From assembly GCA_025057755.1 (NCBI GenBank), contig JANWVC010000007.1, positions 186,001-250,000 of the forward strand: DNA of 64,000 bases, written 5' to 3'. The translations under genes and the position numbers were made by a program. The notes under the pieces are model-generated. The model was not told the DNA's origin. It searched no databases and worked only from the letters and a program-made list of their open reading frames with translations. The first letter of the stretch is position 1; each line of letters opens with the position of its first letter. Of the stretch, positions 20,272-29,607 are shown in pieces. This stretch comes from Limisphaera sp. (GTDB taxonomy: Bacteria; Verrucomicrobiota; Verrucomicrobiia; Limisphaerales; Limisphaeraceae).

Positions 20272-21618
20272 TTATTCACTCAGTCGAGCCAGTTGTTCCT
20301 CCAAGCGATTCGGATCCAACAGGGTCAGTCGTTCGGGCCAAAGTTGCAAAGGTCCCGGATCCACTGGAGGCAAGAGTGGATCCACGGGTACGACCAAGAC
20401 CCGGACCGGTACGCCCCACTGCACCAACTTTTCGACCAGAGCGCGACGAGGGGGATCCCAACCGAGCAACACACACACACAACCGCTGACCACTCCCATG
20501 TGCTGGAGCACCAACCGTTCCAAAGTTTCAAACGGTCGGTCGGGACAGGGCCGCACGGAAGCCAGAACCTCAAGCATTTGTTCCACATGACCCACTCCTC
20601 GGCCGACGGTGAATCGGTATGCTTCAGATCCCACAAACAACAAATCCAGCAAGGATTCCTGGGTGGGGAGCGTGCACGCCAGAGAGGCAGCCACGGACAC
20701 AGCTGCCTCAAAAGCCTCATGCTCGGGCCAATCTGTGAACGTATCCAGAACCAGCGCGTGACGAACGAAAAACTCGTCCTCAAATTCGCGCACAATGGGT
20801 CGTCCCACTTTGGCCCAGCTCCGCCAATGAATGTGCCGTATCGGATCGCCGCGCCGATAATCCCGCAGGCTGATGAATTCTTCGCTCTGGCCGACATGAC
20901 TGGCCAACGTCACGCCGCCCAGTTGATAGCGCGGGTCCCCAGGGATAGCGATCGGAGGCACGAAATAACACCGGGGCAGCACCAGCAGTTTCTGAGGCAC
21001 CGGATACCGGCGCAAAACACGAAACAATCCCAAGGGGTCTGTTCGGGCTAATGCCACCTCTTTCATCTCCACCAGGCCGCGCCGGCCAATAACCGCTTCC
21101 AACGTGGCCGTGGCGCTCTGGCCGGGAGCCAGCGGCGGCAGGGCTGCTTGGCAAAGTATTGGTAAGGCTCGAGCCGGACGCCTTGAACGCGCGGGGCGAA
21201 AGGATCGCATGCGCCGACGCTGCGCGCGTTGCCAGGCCTGCCACTCAGCCGGGCTCATTTGAGGAGCACCCACTTCTTCCAACACCCAAAGCCCTTTCTG
21301 TACACGCGAAGTCTCATTGCGCACGCGCACGTGATACCGAAACGGCACGCCGGCAGTCACATAACGTGGCAACTCCCGATTCACCTCGAACCGGCCCCGG
21401 AACCATCCCGCGACAATGGCCGACGCAAGGAGCATCCCGAACAGCAAGGTGAACACTTGATAAATCATCGCGTTGTCGGGATCGAAGCCCATGGTGCCAC
21501 TGAGCACCATGGCAGCCAGGAGCGTCAGCCCTGCTGGGGTGCAACGCCGTCGCAACCACCGCCAGAAACGGTGGGATCCGCCTCTGCCACGATGTCGCAG
21601 GTGCATCCAAAGATTCAT
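20272..21618 (-). CDS. DUF58 domain protein
   Basis: A 448-residue member of the DUF58 family, which usually lies beside MoxR ATPases and has a von Willebrand A-like fold. Two hydrophobic segments near the N-terminus (GLTLLAAMVLSG and VFTLLFGMLLASAIVAGWF) anchor it in the membrane. The family signature is clear: SLRDYRRGDPIRHIHWRSWA followed by REFEDE. The ATG at 21618 has an AGGA site seven bases upstream. A GTG at 21675 that overlaps the moxR stop as GTGA is a credible alternative and would mean translational coupling. It probably works with the MoxR ATPase as a chaperone-like pair for an envelope complex; the client is not evident. Confidence 0.87.
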   Translation of the reverse strand: MNLWMHLRHRGRGGSHRFWRWLRRRCTPAGLTLLAAMVLSGTMGFDPDNAMIYQVFTLLFGMLLASAIVAGWFRGRFEVNRELPRYVTAGVPFRYHVRVRNETSRVQKGLWVLEEVGAPQMSPAEWQAWQRAQRRRMRSFRPARSRRPARALPILCQAALPPLAPGQSATATLEAVIGRRGLVEMKEVALARTDPLGLFRVLRRYPVPQKLLVLPRCYFVPPIAIPGDPRYQLGGVTLASHVGQSEEFISLRDYRRGDPIRHIHWRSWAKVGRPIVREFEDEFFVRHALVLDTFTDWPEHEAFEAAVSVAASLACTLPTQESLLDLLFVGSEAYRFTVGRGVGHVEQMLEVLASVRPCPDRPFETLERLVLQHMGVVSGCVCVLLGWDPPRRALVEKLVQWGVPVRVLVVPVDPLLPPVDPGPLQLWPERLTLLDPNRLEEQLARLSE

Positions 21619-21671
21619 GATGGTTCCTGCTGAATGTGGCGTTTCGGAAAATTTCCTCGGACCATGGGCTT

Positions 21672-22676
21672 TCACGCTGGCACTGGCACTTTTTGCAAAA
21701 CCTCCCGGACCACTGCCACCGCAGTTCGACCGGCGAACCGGGCTTGTGGATGCATCACCAGTCGGTGGGCAATGACCGGCTCGGCCAGCTCCTGCACCTG
21801 GTCTGGCGTGACGAAATCCAACCCATCAAACAGCGCCAGGGCTTGTGCGGCTTTCATGAGGGCAATCGAGGCGCGTGGACTGGCACCCAATTGGACTCCC
21901 TCGGCTGTACGTGTCGCTCGGACCAGGTCCACGACGTAACGCTTTAGTTCGTCGCTGATACGCACCTGTTCCACTGCTGCGCGCAGCGCCCGGACTTCGG
22001 CCAGCGTGGCGCATGGCTGCAAATCGTCCAGCGGATGATTGTGTTGCTGCGCGGTTAAAATGGCGACCTCTTCTTCCGGCCGGACATATCCCAGCCTGAA
22101 TTGCATGGCGAAACGATCCATTTGGGCTTCCGGCAACGGATATGTCCCACGAAACTCCACCGGATTTTGCGTTGCGATGACAAAAAACACATCAGGCAAA
22201 TGTCGTCGTTCTCCTTCCACGCTCACCTGTCCCTCGCCCATGGCTTCCAACAACGCGGACTGCGTCCGGGGCGAGGCCCGGTTGATTTCGTCCGCCAAAA
22301 GGATGTGCGTGAAGATCGGTCCTTCATGGAAATGAAACCGCTGGTCCAACTGGCTAAAAACCGAAACGCCCAAAATGTCGGACGGCAACAGGTCAGGAGT
22401 AAACTGAATCCGTTTGAAAGTGGCATCAATCGAACGGGCCAGGGCCTTGGCCAGCGTGGTTTTGCCCGTACCCGGAAAATCTTCCAGTAGCACATGTCCT
22501 CCACTCGCCAGAGCCGCCAGCAGTTTCCGCGTCGCGGCTGCCTGACCTTGCATCACGCGGGCAATGTTTCGTGCGATTCGAGCCACGACGGCTCGAGCCG
22601 CTGTAAGCTCTTCTGGTCCCAAACGGCGGATTGCCCCCTCCTTCGAGCCTCGAGAATTGGAAACGGTATCAGTCAT
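21672..22676 (-). CDS. MoxR family AAA+ ATPase
   Basis: First gene of the three-gene operon, 334 residues. MoxR proteins are AAA+ ATPases thought to remodel or load metal cofactors into partner proteins carrying VWA domains. The Walker A motif is EDFPGTGKTTLAKAL (about residues 65-79), Walker B is ILLADEINRASPRTQSALLEAM, and the sensor region is FFVIATQNPVEFRGTYPLPEAQMDRF, all diagnostic of MoxR. The C-terminal lid ends near HPQARFAGR. The start at 22676 (MTDTVSNSRG) is preferred over 22721 because the extra 15 residues are not conserved-looking. Its end overlaps or abuts the DUF58 gene. Confidence 0.92.
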   Translation of the reverse strand: MTDTVSNSRGSKEGAIRRLGPEELTAARAVVARIARNIARVMQGQAAATRKLLAALASGGHVLLEDFPGTGKTTLAKALARSIDATFKRIQFTPDLLPSDILGVSVFSQLDQRFHFHEGPIFTHILLADEINRASPRTQSALLEAMGEGQVSVEGERRHLPDVFFVIATQNPVEFRGTYPLPEAQMDRFAMQFRLGYVRPEEEVAILTAQQHNHPLDDLQPCATLAEVRALRAAVEQVRISDELKRYVVDLVRATRTAEGVQLGASPRASIALMKAAQALALFDGLDFVTPDQVQELAEPVIAHRLVMHPQARFAGRTAVAVVREVLQKVPVPA

Positions 22677-22815
22677 GAACGAAGCGCACTTTATCCGGTT
22701 GGGCAGAAAGCTGCGAACCAAAACCTCGGGTTAGCAGCCACTGTCAAACGTGAACCTGCAGACTGGCTTGTGCAGGCGCCTTGCAACGAATCAGCCGCCG
22801 CCGCACGATGAATTT

Positions 22816-23439
22816 ATGTTCACTGGTATCGTCGAGGAAGCCGGTCAGGTGGTGAAAGTGGAAGAGAGAACCAAAGCCATCCGCCTGATCGTAAGGACGC
22901 AAAAAACGGGTCTGGGGTTGAAAACAGGTGGCAGCCTGGCCGTAAATGGGTGTTGCCTAACGGCTGTGCGGGTGCGGCCCGGCGCTCGGGGCGCGCTTGT
23001 GGAGTTCGATTTGTTGCAAGAGACCTGGCAACGGACGAATCTACAGTACGCTGTGCCGGGCACATGGGTCAATCTCGAGCGCCCCCTTCGAGCGGGAGGT
23101 GAGTTCGGAGGCCACTTTGTAACCGGGCATATTGACGGCATGGGTCAAATCACGCGCTGGGAACAGGTCGGGCAGGACCACGTCTTGGATATTGCGGCTC
23201 CTCGCGAGGTCATGCGTTACATCGTGTTCAAAGGGTCAGTGGCGGTGGATGGAATTAGCCTTACGGTGGCCGGTGTTCAACGCAACGGCTTCCGCATCTG
23301 GATCATCCCCCACACGTTTGAAGTGACCAACTTGCGCACCCGCAAAGTGGGTGACGCAGTCAACCTGGAAGCCGATTTGCTCGGCAAGTACGTCGAGAAG
23401 TTCCTCCGGGCGCGTTTGAGTCGCGCCCGTACCAAGTAA
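22816..23439 (+). CDS. ribE: riboflavin synthase subunit alpha
   Basis: The enzyme dismutates two molecules of 6,7-dimethyl-8-ribityllumazine to riboflavin and a pyrimidine, the last step of riboflavin synthesis in the cytoplasm. The ATG at 22816 gives the standard N-terminus MFTGIVEEAGQV and a 207-residue protein, the normal family length. The two lumazine-binding repeats are visible: the first with LAVNGCCLTAV, the second with GSVAVDGISLTVAGV, joined by GGHFVTGHIDGMG. No other riboflavin genes are adjacent. The gene is divergent from the moxR operon, about 140 bases apart. I see no FMN riboswitch in that gap. Confidence 0.95.
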   Translation: MFTGIVEEAGQVVKVEERTKAIRLIVRTQKTGLGLKTGGSLAVNGCCLTAVRVRPGARGALVEFDLLQETWQRTNLQYAVPGTWVNLERPLRAGGEFGGHFVTGHIDGMGQITRWEQVGQDHVLDIAAPREVMRYIVFKGSVAVDGISLTVAGVQRNGFRIWIIPHTFEVTNLRTRKVGDAVNLEADLLGKYVEKFLRARLSRARTK

Positions 23440-23662
23440 CAACCTGCTATCCAACCGGTGAGCGGATGCTTTTGGGAAATCGATCCGCACGGCCCGGAAA
23501 AGGTCCATCGGGTGGCAGCGCCCGCAATTGACAGCGAAAGGTGGACCTTTATAATTGCATTCGTTCGGGTGGCAGCACGTTTCTTCAGCGGGGTTCCCCA
23601 CCCCCACCTCCTTGGCGTCTGCCGCCCGAACGCGTTTTTCGGTCGGCGCCAGCCTACCGGCC

Positions 23663-23691
23663 TTGACGCAGATTCTTTGCTTCGCTAGGCT
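23663..23691 (+). promoter_or_regulatory. promoter of tRNA-Asp
   Basis: A TTGACG -35 element (23663-23668) and a TAGGCT -10 element (23686-23691) are separated by 17 bases. Transcription would start near 23698, about 12 bases before the tRNA. Spacing is ideal for a housekeeping sigma factor; not experimentally supported. Confidence 0.55.
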
Positions 23692-23709
23692 GACTAGAAA
23701 CGGGCTTGC

Positions 23710-23786
23710 GGGGGCGTAGCTCAATTGGTTAGAGCGCTGCCCTGTCACGGCAGAGGTTGCGGGTTCGAGACCCGTCGCTCCCGCCA
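23710..23786 (+). tRNA. tRNA-Asp (GTC)
   Basis: Full cloverleaf. The acceptor stem GGGGGCG pairs with CGCTCCC (one G-T pair). The D arm is AGCTCAATTGGTTAGAGCG. The anticodon stem-loop reads CTGCC CTGTCAC GGCAG, with anticodon GTC at 23744-23746. The T arm carries GGTTCGAGACC. Discriminator G and the CCA end are encoded (23784-23786). Confidence 0.97.
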
Positions 23787-24254
23787 CTCATCGCTGACTT
23801 CAGCACGGATCACCATGGAGCAGTGTGCCCGGGCATTCTCCCTCTCCTCAACGTCTGTGCAGGTTTAAATCCGTTACGCTCTGTTCCTTGGACTTGTGAC
23901 AGAATGTGAGAGAATGCGGGGATTTAGCTCTAGAATAGATAGGCGTCGGCTGGTAAAGGTCTTCTGACATGTGTGGCCTCAGCTGTGGAGTCGCGGTCGG
24001 TTGAGCGCGCAGCCCGCTGCCGGACAGCCGATTGGCGGTGTCCGCACCACTGTATCGTTTGCGGAAACGGACCGCGCGAATGGGGGGCGGTTCGGACGCA
24101 ATCTGGACCGAATGAAAGGCCATGGAGAGGCAGCTCCTCCGTGGAGCGAGTCCGGTTTTTCAGGGACACCCATGGAGGTTGCGTTGAGAAAAGATTCTAG
24201 TTGGGGGGTGTGATGATTGCGAGAGACAGCTGACTTGGCTATGTTGGGCTGCCT
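23787..24254. other. intergenic stretch, no gene seen
   Basis: About 470 bases between tRNA-Asp and leuC. I see no convincing coding frame, tRNA, leader peptide or terminator. It presumably holds the leuC promoter, but no strong -35/-10 pair stands out, and leuC lacks an obvious ribosome binding site. Confidence 0.5.
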
Positions 24255-25625
24255 ATGACACTGACGGAAAAAGTGCTGGCGCGCGCCGCAGGCAAAGCTC
24301 GGGTGCAAGCCGGAGAAAACATCTGGGTCAAGGCTGACATTCTCATGACCCATGACGTTTGTGGCCCGGGGACCATTGGTGTATTCAAGCGCGAGTTTGG
24401 TCCCAATGCCCGGGTTTGGGATCCAAAAGCCATTGTGATCATCCCTGACCATTACATTTTCACGGCCGACTCCAAGTCCAATCGCAACGTCGATATCTTG
24501 CGAGAATTCGTCCGTGAGCAGGGCATCGAATACTTTTATGACGTGATTGACGATCCCAATGGCGTGTGGCGGTTTGATCCGTCCAAGGGCATGTTGCGGC
24601 GTCAGTACGGAGTGCGTTACGCAGGGGTCTGTCACACAGCCTTGCCCCAGAAAGGCCACACCCGCCCCGGCGAAGTCTTGTTTGGTACAGACTCGCACAC
24701 GTGCATGGCCGGTGCCTTTAACGAGTTTGCCACGGGCATTGGCAACACCGATGCCGGGTTCGTCATGGGCACCGGTCGTTTGTTACTCAAGGTACCGGAG
24801 ACCATGCATTTTTACCTTGAGGGTAAGCTCCAGCCGGGAGTGATGGCCAAGGACGTTATTCTCCATATCATTGGTGAGATTGGATTTGACGGAGCCACTT
24901 ACCGCGCCATGCAGTTTGATGGGCCGGGCGTCGCCACGCTTTCCATGGACGATCGGATGACCATTGCCAACATGGCTATTGAAGCGGGAGCTAAAAACGG
25001 CATCTTCCCGTTTGACGCCCGTACCGCCGAATATGTGGAAGCGCGGACCCGGCTCAATAACACCAAGCAAACCTATGAACCGGTTGAGCTGGATAAGGAT
25101 CAAAAGTTTATCTATGAGCTCGTTGTTGATCTGTCCCAACTGGAACCGCTGGTGGCTTGTCATCCCGATCCTGGTCGTCGCAAAAAGGCGAAGGAATTGA
25201 GCCATATTCGGCTCGATCGGGCCTACATTGGTTCGTGTACCGGCGGCAAGACCAGCGATTTTGTAGAAGCAGCGCGCATCTTGCGCGGGCGCAAGGTTGT
25301 CATTGAGACGTTTGGTGTGCCAGCCACTCCGGAAATTGTGCATGAGTTACAAACCACATTCTGGGGTCGGGAAAGTGTCTGGGAAATTTTAACCAACGCG
25401 GGTGTCCAGATGACAGAAAACGCCAGTTGTGCCGCCTGCTTGGGCGGCCCGCTGGACACTTTCGGACGCATTAACCGAGCCGGGATTAAGTGTATCAGCG
25501 CAACGAACCGAAATTTCCCCGGGCGCATGGGGGACAAAGAGTCTGAAGTGTACCTGGCCAGTCCCGCCACTGTGGCGGCCAGTGCGCTGACGGGTCGAAT
25601 CACGGATCCTCGGGAGTTTCTGTAA
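24255..25625 (+). CDS. leuC: 3-isopropylmalate dehydratase / homoaconitase-like large subunit
   Basis: A 456-residue aconitase-family large subunit. It would isomerise 2-isopropylmalate to 3-isopropylmalate in leucine synthesis, or a related hydroxyacid. The [4Fe-4S] ligands are C328 in GSCTGGKTSDF and C392 and C395 in ASCAACLGG. GTDSHTCMAGAFNEFATGIG and RNFPGRMGDKESEVYLASPATVAASAL are classic LeuC/HacA motifs. It is slightly longer than the archaeal-type LeuC (about 420) and shorter than the Escherichia type (466). The small swivel subunit LeuD, which normally follows immediately, is absent; an unrelated hydrolase begins 37 bases downstream. Substrate choice between isopropylmalate and homologues cannot be fixed from sequence alone. 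Confidence 0.85.
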   Translation: MTLTEKVLARAAGKARVQAGENIWVKADILMTHDVCGPGTIGVFKREFGPNARVWDPKAIVIIPDHYIFTADSKSNRNVDILREFVREQGIEYFYDVIDDPNGVWRFDPSKGMLRRQYGVRYAGVCHTALPQKGHTRPGEVLFGTDSHTCMAGAFNEFATGIGNTDAGFVMGTGRLLLKVPETMHFYLEGKLQPGVMAKDVILHIIGEIGFDGATYRAMQFDGPGVATLSMDDRMTIANMAIEAGAKNGIFPFDARTAEYVEARTRLNNTKQTYEPVELDKDQKFIYELVVDLSQLEPLVACHPDPGRRKKAKELSHIRLDRAYIGSCTGGKTSDFVEAARILRGRKVVIETFGVPATPEIVHELQTTFWGRESVWEILTNAGVQMTENASCAACLGGPLDTFGRINRAGIKCISATNRNFPGRMGDKESEVYLASPATVAASALTGRITDPREFL

Positions 25626-25662
25626 TGCCATTGCTCTGTCGCCCCGGCTTGGCAGGACCTTA

Positions 25663-26514
25663 GTGCTCGACCCTCAAGGAACACGGCAATCCGTTCAACC
25701 CTCGACGGTGAGGCAGGTGTCGGGTCTTGTCGTCCGGCACTACCACTCGGAGGGCCGGCCCGTTCTGGTTTATTTGCCGGGCATTCATGGGGATTGGACC
25801 TTAGTAACCAGTTTCCGCTTGGCTGTCTGGCCTGCCGTGTCGTTTGTCGAGCTTGCCTATCCTGAGATCGCGGACTGGCAGATGGCGGATTACGCCACGG
25901 CTGTGGCTGAAGCTTTGGAGAGAATGGCGATCGAGAAGTTTTGGGTTTTGGCTGAATCATTCGGCTCCCTCGTTGCGTGGGCACTGCTGGAACAATGTTC
26001 TCCGGATGCAGGGGTCAGCCGAGGCAGGGCGGGTCTTTTGAATCCAGATGGACTGATTCTTGCCGGAGGATTTGTACGCCATCCGTGGCCCTGGGGGGCG
26101 CTCGGCTTGGCCGCTCTGGGGCGTCGAATGCCGCAACCAGTTCACCATCATTTGTTGCGAGGATATGCTCGGATAGCGGGTTGGCGTCATCGGCATGCAC
26201 CCGAAACCATAGCCACGGTCGAGGAATTCATAGCGCGCCGCACGCCGGAGAATCGTCGAGCCATCCAGGCCCGGCTCCGTTTAGTGGCGCGGGCGGATTA
26301 CCGCCGCGTGGCGGCTCAGACGCAACTGCCTGTTTACGCCCTTGCGGGAGCTTTGGATCCACTGGTTCCATGGTGGCTTGTTTGGCCGTGGCTCCGAAGC
26401 CATTGCCCGGGGTTTCGAGAAACGCGTTTATGGTGGTGGGCCGACCATAATGTATTGGGCACGGCCCCGCGCCAAGCGGCGGCTGCGGTGCTCGGCTGGA
26501 TGAACGTGTTGTAA
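25663..26514 (+). CDS. alpha/beta hydrolase
   Basis: A 283-residue alpha/beta hydrolase of unknown substrate. The GTG at 25663 follows an AGGA site by a few bases. The fold shows VLVYLPGIHGDW (oxyanion-hole region), the nucleophile elbow in LAESFGSLVAW (a G-x-S-x-G variant with Ala in the first position), an aspartate in YALAGALDPLVPW, and a histidine in WWADHNVLG that could complete the triad. It starts 37 bases after leuC on the same strand, so the two are probably cotranscribed, although no metabolic link is obvious. It converges on the DUF2752 gene. Confidence 0.75.
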   Translation: MLDPQGTRQSVQPSTVRQVSGLVVRHYHSEGRPVLVYLPGIHGDWTLVTSFRLAVWPAVSFVELAYPEIADWQMADYATAVAEALERMAIEKFWVLAESFGSLVAWALLEQCSPDAGVSRGRAGLLNPDGLILAGGFVRHPWPWGALGLAALGRRMPQPVHHHLLRGYARIAGWRHRHAPETIATVEEFIARRTPENRRAIQARLRLVARADYRRVAAQTQLPVYALAGALDPLVPWWLVWPWLRSHCPGFRETRLWWWADHNVLGTAPRQAAAAVLGWMNVL

Positions 26515-26542
26515 CTGTTAGCGGCGGTTTCGCCTTTGCCCT

Positions 26543-27073
26543 TCACCGGATTCTTTGCGATGGGAGGTTCCGAACAATTCCAAAGATCAATAACCCAACC
26601 ACGACAAGCCACAGGTAAGCCCGCGCCCACAGCTGGGACTTATCCGATTTTGTCATGCGTTGAAGATGCCACAGCCAGAACCCAATCAGAAGAGCTGGGC
26701 CTGTCAAAATCGGCAAGGGATTGAGGTTCCATGACTCGGCCACTCGGCCATGGAGCAGCGCATGGGTCGCACGCAGCCCTCCGCAACCGGGACATTGCCA
26801 GCCGGTCAACTGATGAAACGTACAACGTGGATAAAACCCATGCGCGCCCGGATCAAAGTGCCACAGGATCCAGGCGCCGACCACGGTCATCAAGAGGCCT
26901 GCCCCCCAGGGAAATCTGAGCAGGCCCGCTCGGGGAGAGCGTTGGTCCGTCACCAGCACAGGAGGCTGAGCAGCGCTCCGTCTTTTATCATCGGCTTGCT
27001 TTGACTGATCCGTCGGATTGCCTCCGACTCCTCCCCTCTGACTGATGTTGGAGCTGTTTTGGTTGGCGCTCAT
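26543..27073 (-). CDS. DUF2752 membrane protein
   Basis: A 176-residue small membrane protein. The DUF2752 signature is FYPRCTFHQLTGWQCPGCGGLRATHALLHGR in sense, with the key CPGCGGLRA motif about residue 98. Hydrophobic helices surround it: GLLMTVVGAWILWHF, ILTGPALLIGFWLWHL and LWLVVVGLLIFGIVRN. The ATG at 27073 is chosen because the open frame further upstream (to 27271) is compositionally unlike protein. The cytoplasmic N-terminus (about 45 residues) is polar and low in conservation. Function is unknown in the family. Confidence 0.75.
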   Translation of the reverse strand: MSANQNSSNISQRGGVGGNPTDQSKQADDKRRSAAQPPVLVTDQRSPRAGLLRFPWGAGLLMTVVGAWILWHFDPGAHGFYPRCTFHQLTGWQCPGCGGLRATHALLHGRVAESWNLNPLPILTGPALLIGFWLWHLQRMTKSDKSQLWARAYLWLVVVGLLIFGIVRNLPSQRIR

Positions 27074-27505
27074 CCGATGGCACAAGGAGAGGGGCGGATG
27101 ACCGGCGCTGGCAAGTTCCGAATGTCGCTCTGAAACCTTCGGCGACGAACAGCTCCCACTATCAGTCGGGCACGCTGGGTTTCGTTCCACACCCCGCGCG
27201 CAATCGGCTGGTTCACCTGTAGGTCCTCCGACCGAGTGCAGTAGGAGCGCCTGCACGTACCCCCTGGGCAACCAAGCGGCAGATTCCGGAGGGTTGCAAG
27301 TTTTTAAGGATCCGCCCGGATCGTCGCCGCGGATAGTTAGATGGCTTCTCGCTTGAGGAAATCATTCCTGAAAGCGGTTCGCTCATGCCCGGCGTTTCTG
27401 TAATCTGCTACATCAGCACGCTTGATCAACCGATGGAATCTCGCTCTGTGCCTGAGGCTGTGGAGCCAGTTGCCAGGGGCAAATCGGCTTCTCAATCCTG
27501 TCCCT
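27074..27505. other. intergenic stretch, no gene seen
   Basis: About 430 bases between the DUF2752 and radical SAM genes. Short open frames exist on both strands but none has a recognisable domain or start signal. I see no RNA gene. Confidence 0.4.
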
Positions 27506-28366
27506 TCAGAATACCTCGGCCTTTAAGCCGGCGACCATCCGCACCGTTTGTGCGATGCGAGAAAGAGAACGCAGAGGCAGGTGCCCATATTCTGATTTGG
27601 GCGATGGTCGTGTGGCGGAATAGATTTGCACCAGGTCAATTTGAGCTCCGGCCTCCTTGAGCTGTCGCAGTCGATGGGCGAAGGCCAAGATCTCTTCTTC
27701 TGGTGGTTCTTCGCCGCGGATGGAGGGGAATAGACTTTGAATAATGATCGGACGCTGTCGGCCCAGATGCAAGATGTTGTTCAAAATCTTGTCCAAAGGC
27801 ACGTGCACTCCGCTGACTCTGTCTAAGTATGCTTGCGTTCCGCCATCCAACTTGGCCCAGACCTCGTCACTGCGCGTGAAATGCCCGAGGCCTGCCTGGA
27901 CCTCGGGGCGATCCAGTTCCGTGGCGTTGGTAATTAGCACGAGTTTGAAGAACTCACGCAAGGCCCGCACATGAACCACTTCTTCCACCGCCTCTGCGAA
28001 ATTCGGGCAGAGCGTGGGTTCCCCATCCCCGCTGAGCGCTACGTGTCTAAGTTGTAGCAACTCCTGCGGAAGAGACCGGTATGAGCTGTGTTCCCGGAGT
28101 CGGCCGCTGCGGACGAGCTCTAACGTGCGCTCCAATTCTGCGGCCATGACCCGGACGTCCAAGTGTATTTCTCGTGGCGGCACATTGCGGTGCACCTCGC
28201 AGTACAGGCAGTCAAAGTTGCACCGCTTATCCGGATTCATGTTAATGCCCACCGAGAGTCCACGCGCCCGGGGTGAAATCACCACGTATACAAACCGGTT
28301 ATCTAGGAAATTGCGGGGTGCACCAAAAGCGGTCTCGGCTCCGGCGGGCACGGACCGGGATTCCAT
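27506..28366 (-). CDS. radical SAM protein
   Basis: A 286-residue radical SAM enzyme of unassigned reaction. The cluster motif is CNFDCLYC, a CxxxCxxC, preceded by GLSVGINMNPDKR. The SAM-binding glycine region appears as LSGDGEPTL, and VLITNATELDRPEV, WAKLDGGTQAYLDRV and PIIIQSLFP follow the typical barrel order. There is no extra cysteine-rich C-terminal domain, so SPASM-type peptide modification is unlikely. The family resembles small, widely conserved stand-alone radical SAM proteins of unknown role. The ATG at 28366 is preferred; a GTG at 28435 in the same frame would add 23 residues. Confidence 0.82.
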   Translation of the reverse strand: MESRSVPAGAETAFGAPRNFLDNRFVYVVISPRARGLSVGINMNPDKRCNFDCLYCEVHRNVPPREIHLDVRVMAAELERTLELVRSGRLREHSSYRSLPQELLQLRHVALSGDGEPTLCPNFAEAVEEVVHVRALREFFKLVLITNATELDRPEVQAGLGHFTRSDEVWAKLDGGTQAYLDRVSGVHVPLDKILNNILHLGRQRPIIIQSLFPSIRGEEPPEEEILAFAHRLRQLKEAGAQIDLVQIYSATRPSPKSEYGHLPLRSLSRIAQTVRMVAGLKAEVF

Positions 28367-28524
28367 GACAGTCCCGCAACCACCCGCCTCGGCAGGTGGA
28401 AAAGCTTTGTCCGCTTCAGTTCGCACGACTGACACGGCCAGCGTATGCCCAAGGCTAGGGTTGTCCTACACCGGCCTTGTCAAAAAACGCGCATTTTTTG
28501 ACGACGCGGCGGGATCATCCCTTG

Positions 28525-29607
28525 CTAGCTTTTGCAGAGAGAGTGGAACGTCGAACCGTCTGCGCCGCGGTTTTGGTCAAGCTCCGCCGGCTGTCTGGGG
28601 TTTGGACAAGCCTGATTCCACAAGCCCCCCCATACGGAGCGCCATGGATAAAGCAGCACGGTACGAACCAACCAACTCCGGACTTCCCTTCGGGAAATCT
28701 TCACGCGCTGGGTTGGATCCAACGGGTTGACCTTTTTCAAACGCTGCAAGGTTCGACCACCGATCAGCAAGGGCCAAGCACAGGCCAGGTTCAAACGAAC
28801 CTGCCGCCTGGGCAGTGCCAATGTGTATTGCCAGCCTCGTTGAAGGTGTTGGATAGCCTGGATTCGCCACTTTTCAAAACAGGGTTGGAACCGACCCCAT
28901 GCAGTAGGATCCAACAGCTGATCGACATGCAGGCCGCATGCTTGGAGTTCATCTTCGGGGAGGTAGCAGCGTCCCTGACGGAGGTCGGATGCCAAATCGC
29001 GCAAAATGTTGACCAGCTGCAAGCCCTGACCGAATCGAACGGCGTCTTGCATCCAGGTCACTTCGTCCAACACGGCTTTTGGAAACAAATGACGGCGGCA
29101 AACGCAGCTCCAAAACTCGCCCACGGACCCGGCCACGCAGTAGGTGTAATGGTTTAGCTCGGCTGCAGTGCGAAGGGCCCGCACCGCCCGCATTGTCTGG
29201 ATACCGCAGCCGAATCGCAGCAGATCAAGTTGCTGCCCGTGGATAATCTGGCGTAGCACCTGCCGTACATCGGCCTGATCGGATGGGTCCAATTGCCGCA
29301 AGGCTTGCAACGTATGGGGCCAGTTCTCAAGAAGTTGTTGCTCGGCACGAGAAAGGCCGGGGCAGCCGAGTCCAGGGGTCGGGATCGGGCCGGCCTGGGG
29401 GCCTTTCTGAAGTTGCTGCATCATTGTTTCGAGCGCATCCAGCCGTGTTGTGACGGAGAGGGCGGCCACGTCCGCGATTGTGTCAGTCGTGCGAGCCGCC
29501 AGGTAGGCCAGTGCGATAGGCTCTCGCACTGGCCACGGGAGCACCCGCAAGCTCAAATAGAACGATCGGGAAGTCGCCCTTAGAAGTTGCCACATTGCCC
29601 TTGTCAT
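28525..29607 (-). CDS. squalene/phytoene synthase family protein
   Basis: A 360-residue head-to-head prenyl synthase that would condense two prenyl diphosphates to squalene or a similar C30/C40 product. The substrate-binding Asp-rich motifs are ARTTDTIAD near residue 38 and VNILRDLASDLRQGRCYLPEDEL near residue 195. SRSFYLSLRVLP at the N-terminus and YCVAGSVGEFW in the middle are family hallmarks. The C-terminal part shows a hydrophobic segment (WLVRTVLLYPWRSVWGGLWN), which fits membrane association as in squalene synthases. No cyclase or desaturase gene is nearby, so squalene versus dehydrosqualene or phytoene is not decided. It lies about 150 bases after argH on the same strand. Confidence 0.85.
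   Translation of the reverse strand: MTRAMWQLLRATSRSFYLSLRVLPWPVREPIALAYLAARTTDTIADVAALSVTTRLDALETMMQQLQKGPQAGPIPTPGLGCPGLSRAEQQLLENWPHTLQALRQLDPSDQADVRQVLRQIIHGQQLDLLRFGCGIQTMRAVRALRTAAELNHYTYCVAGSVGEFWSCVCRRHLFPKAVLDEVTWMQDAVRFGQGLQLVNILRDLASDLRQGRCYLPEDELQACGLHVDQLLDPTAWGRFQPCFEKWRIQAIQHLQRGWQYTLALPRRQVRLNLACAWPLLIGGRTLQRLKKVNPLDPTQRVKISRREVRSWLVRTVLLYPWRSVWGGLWNQACPNPRQPAELDQNRGADGSTFHSLCKS

Noticed and set aside
27385-27660. Open frame (plus) starting MESRSVP, resembling the first residues of the radical SAM protein
   Set aside because: The likeness covers about 20 bases only and the rest overlaps the 3' end of the radical SAM gene in antisense. Probably chance, or a short repeat that cannot be judged from one window.
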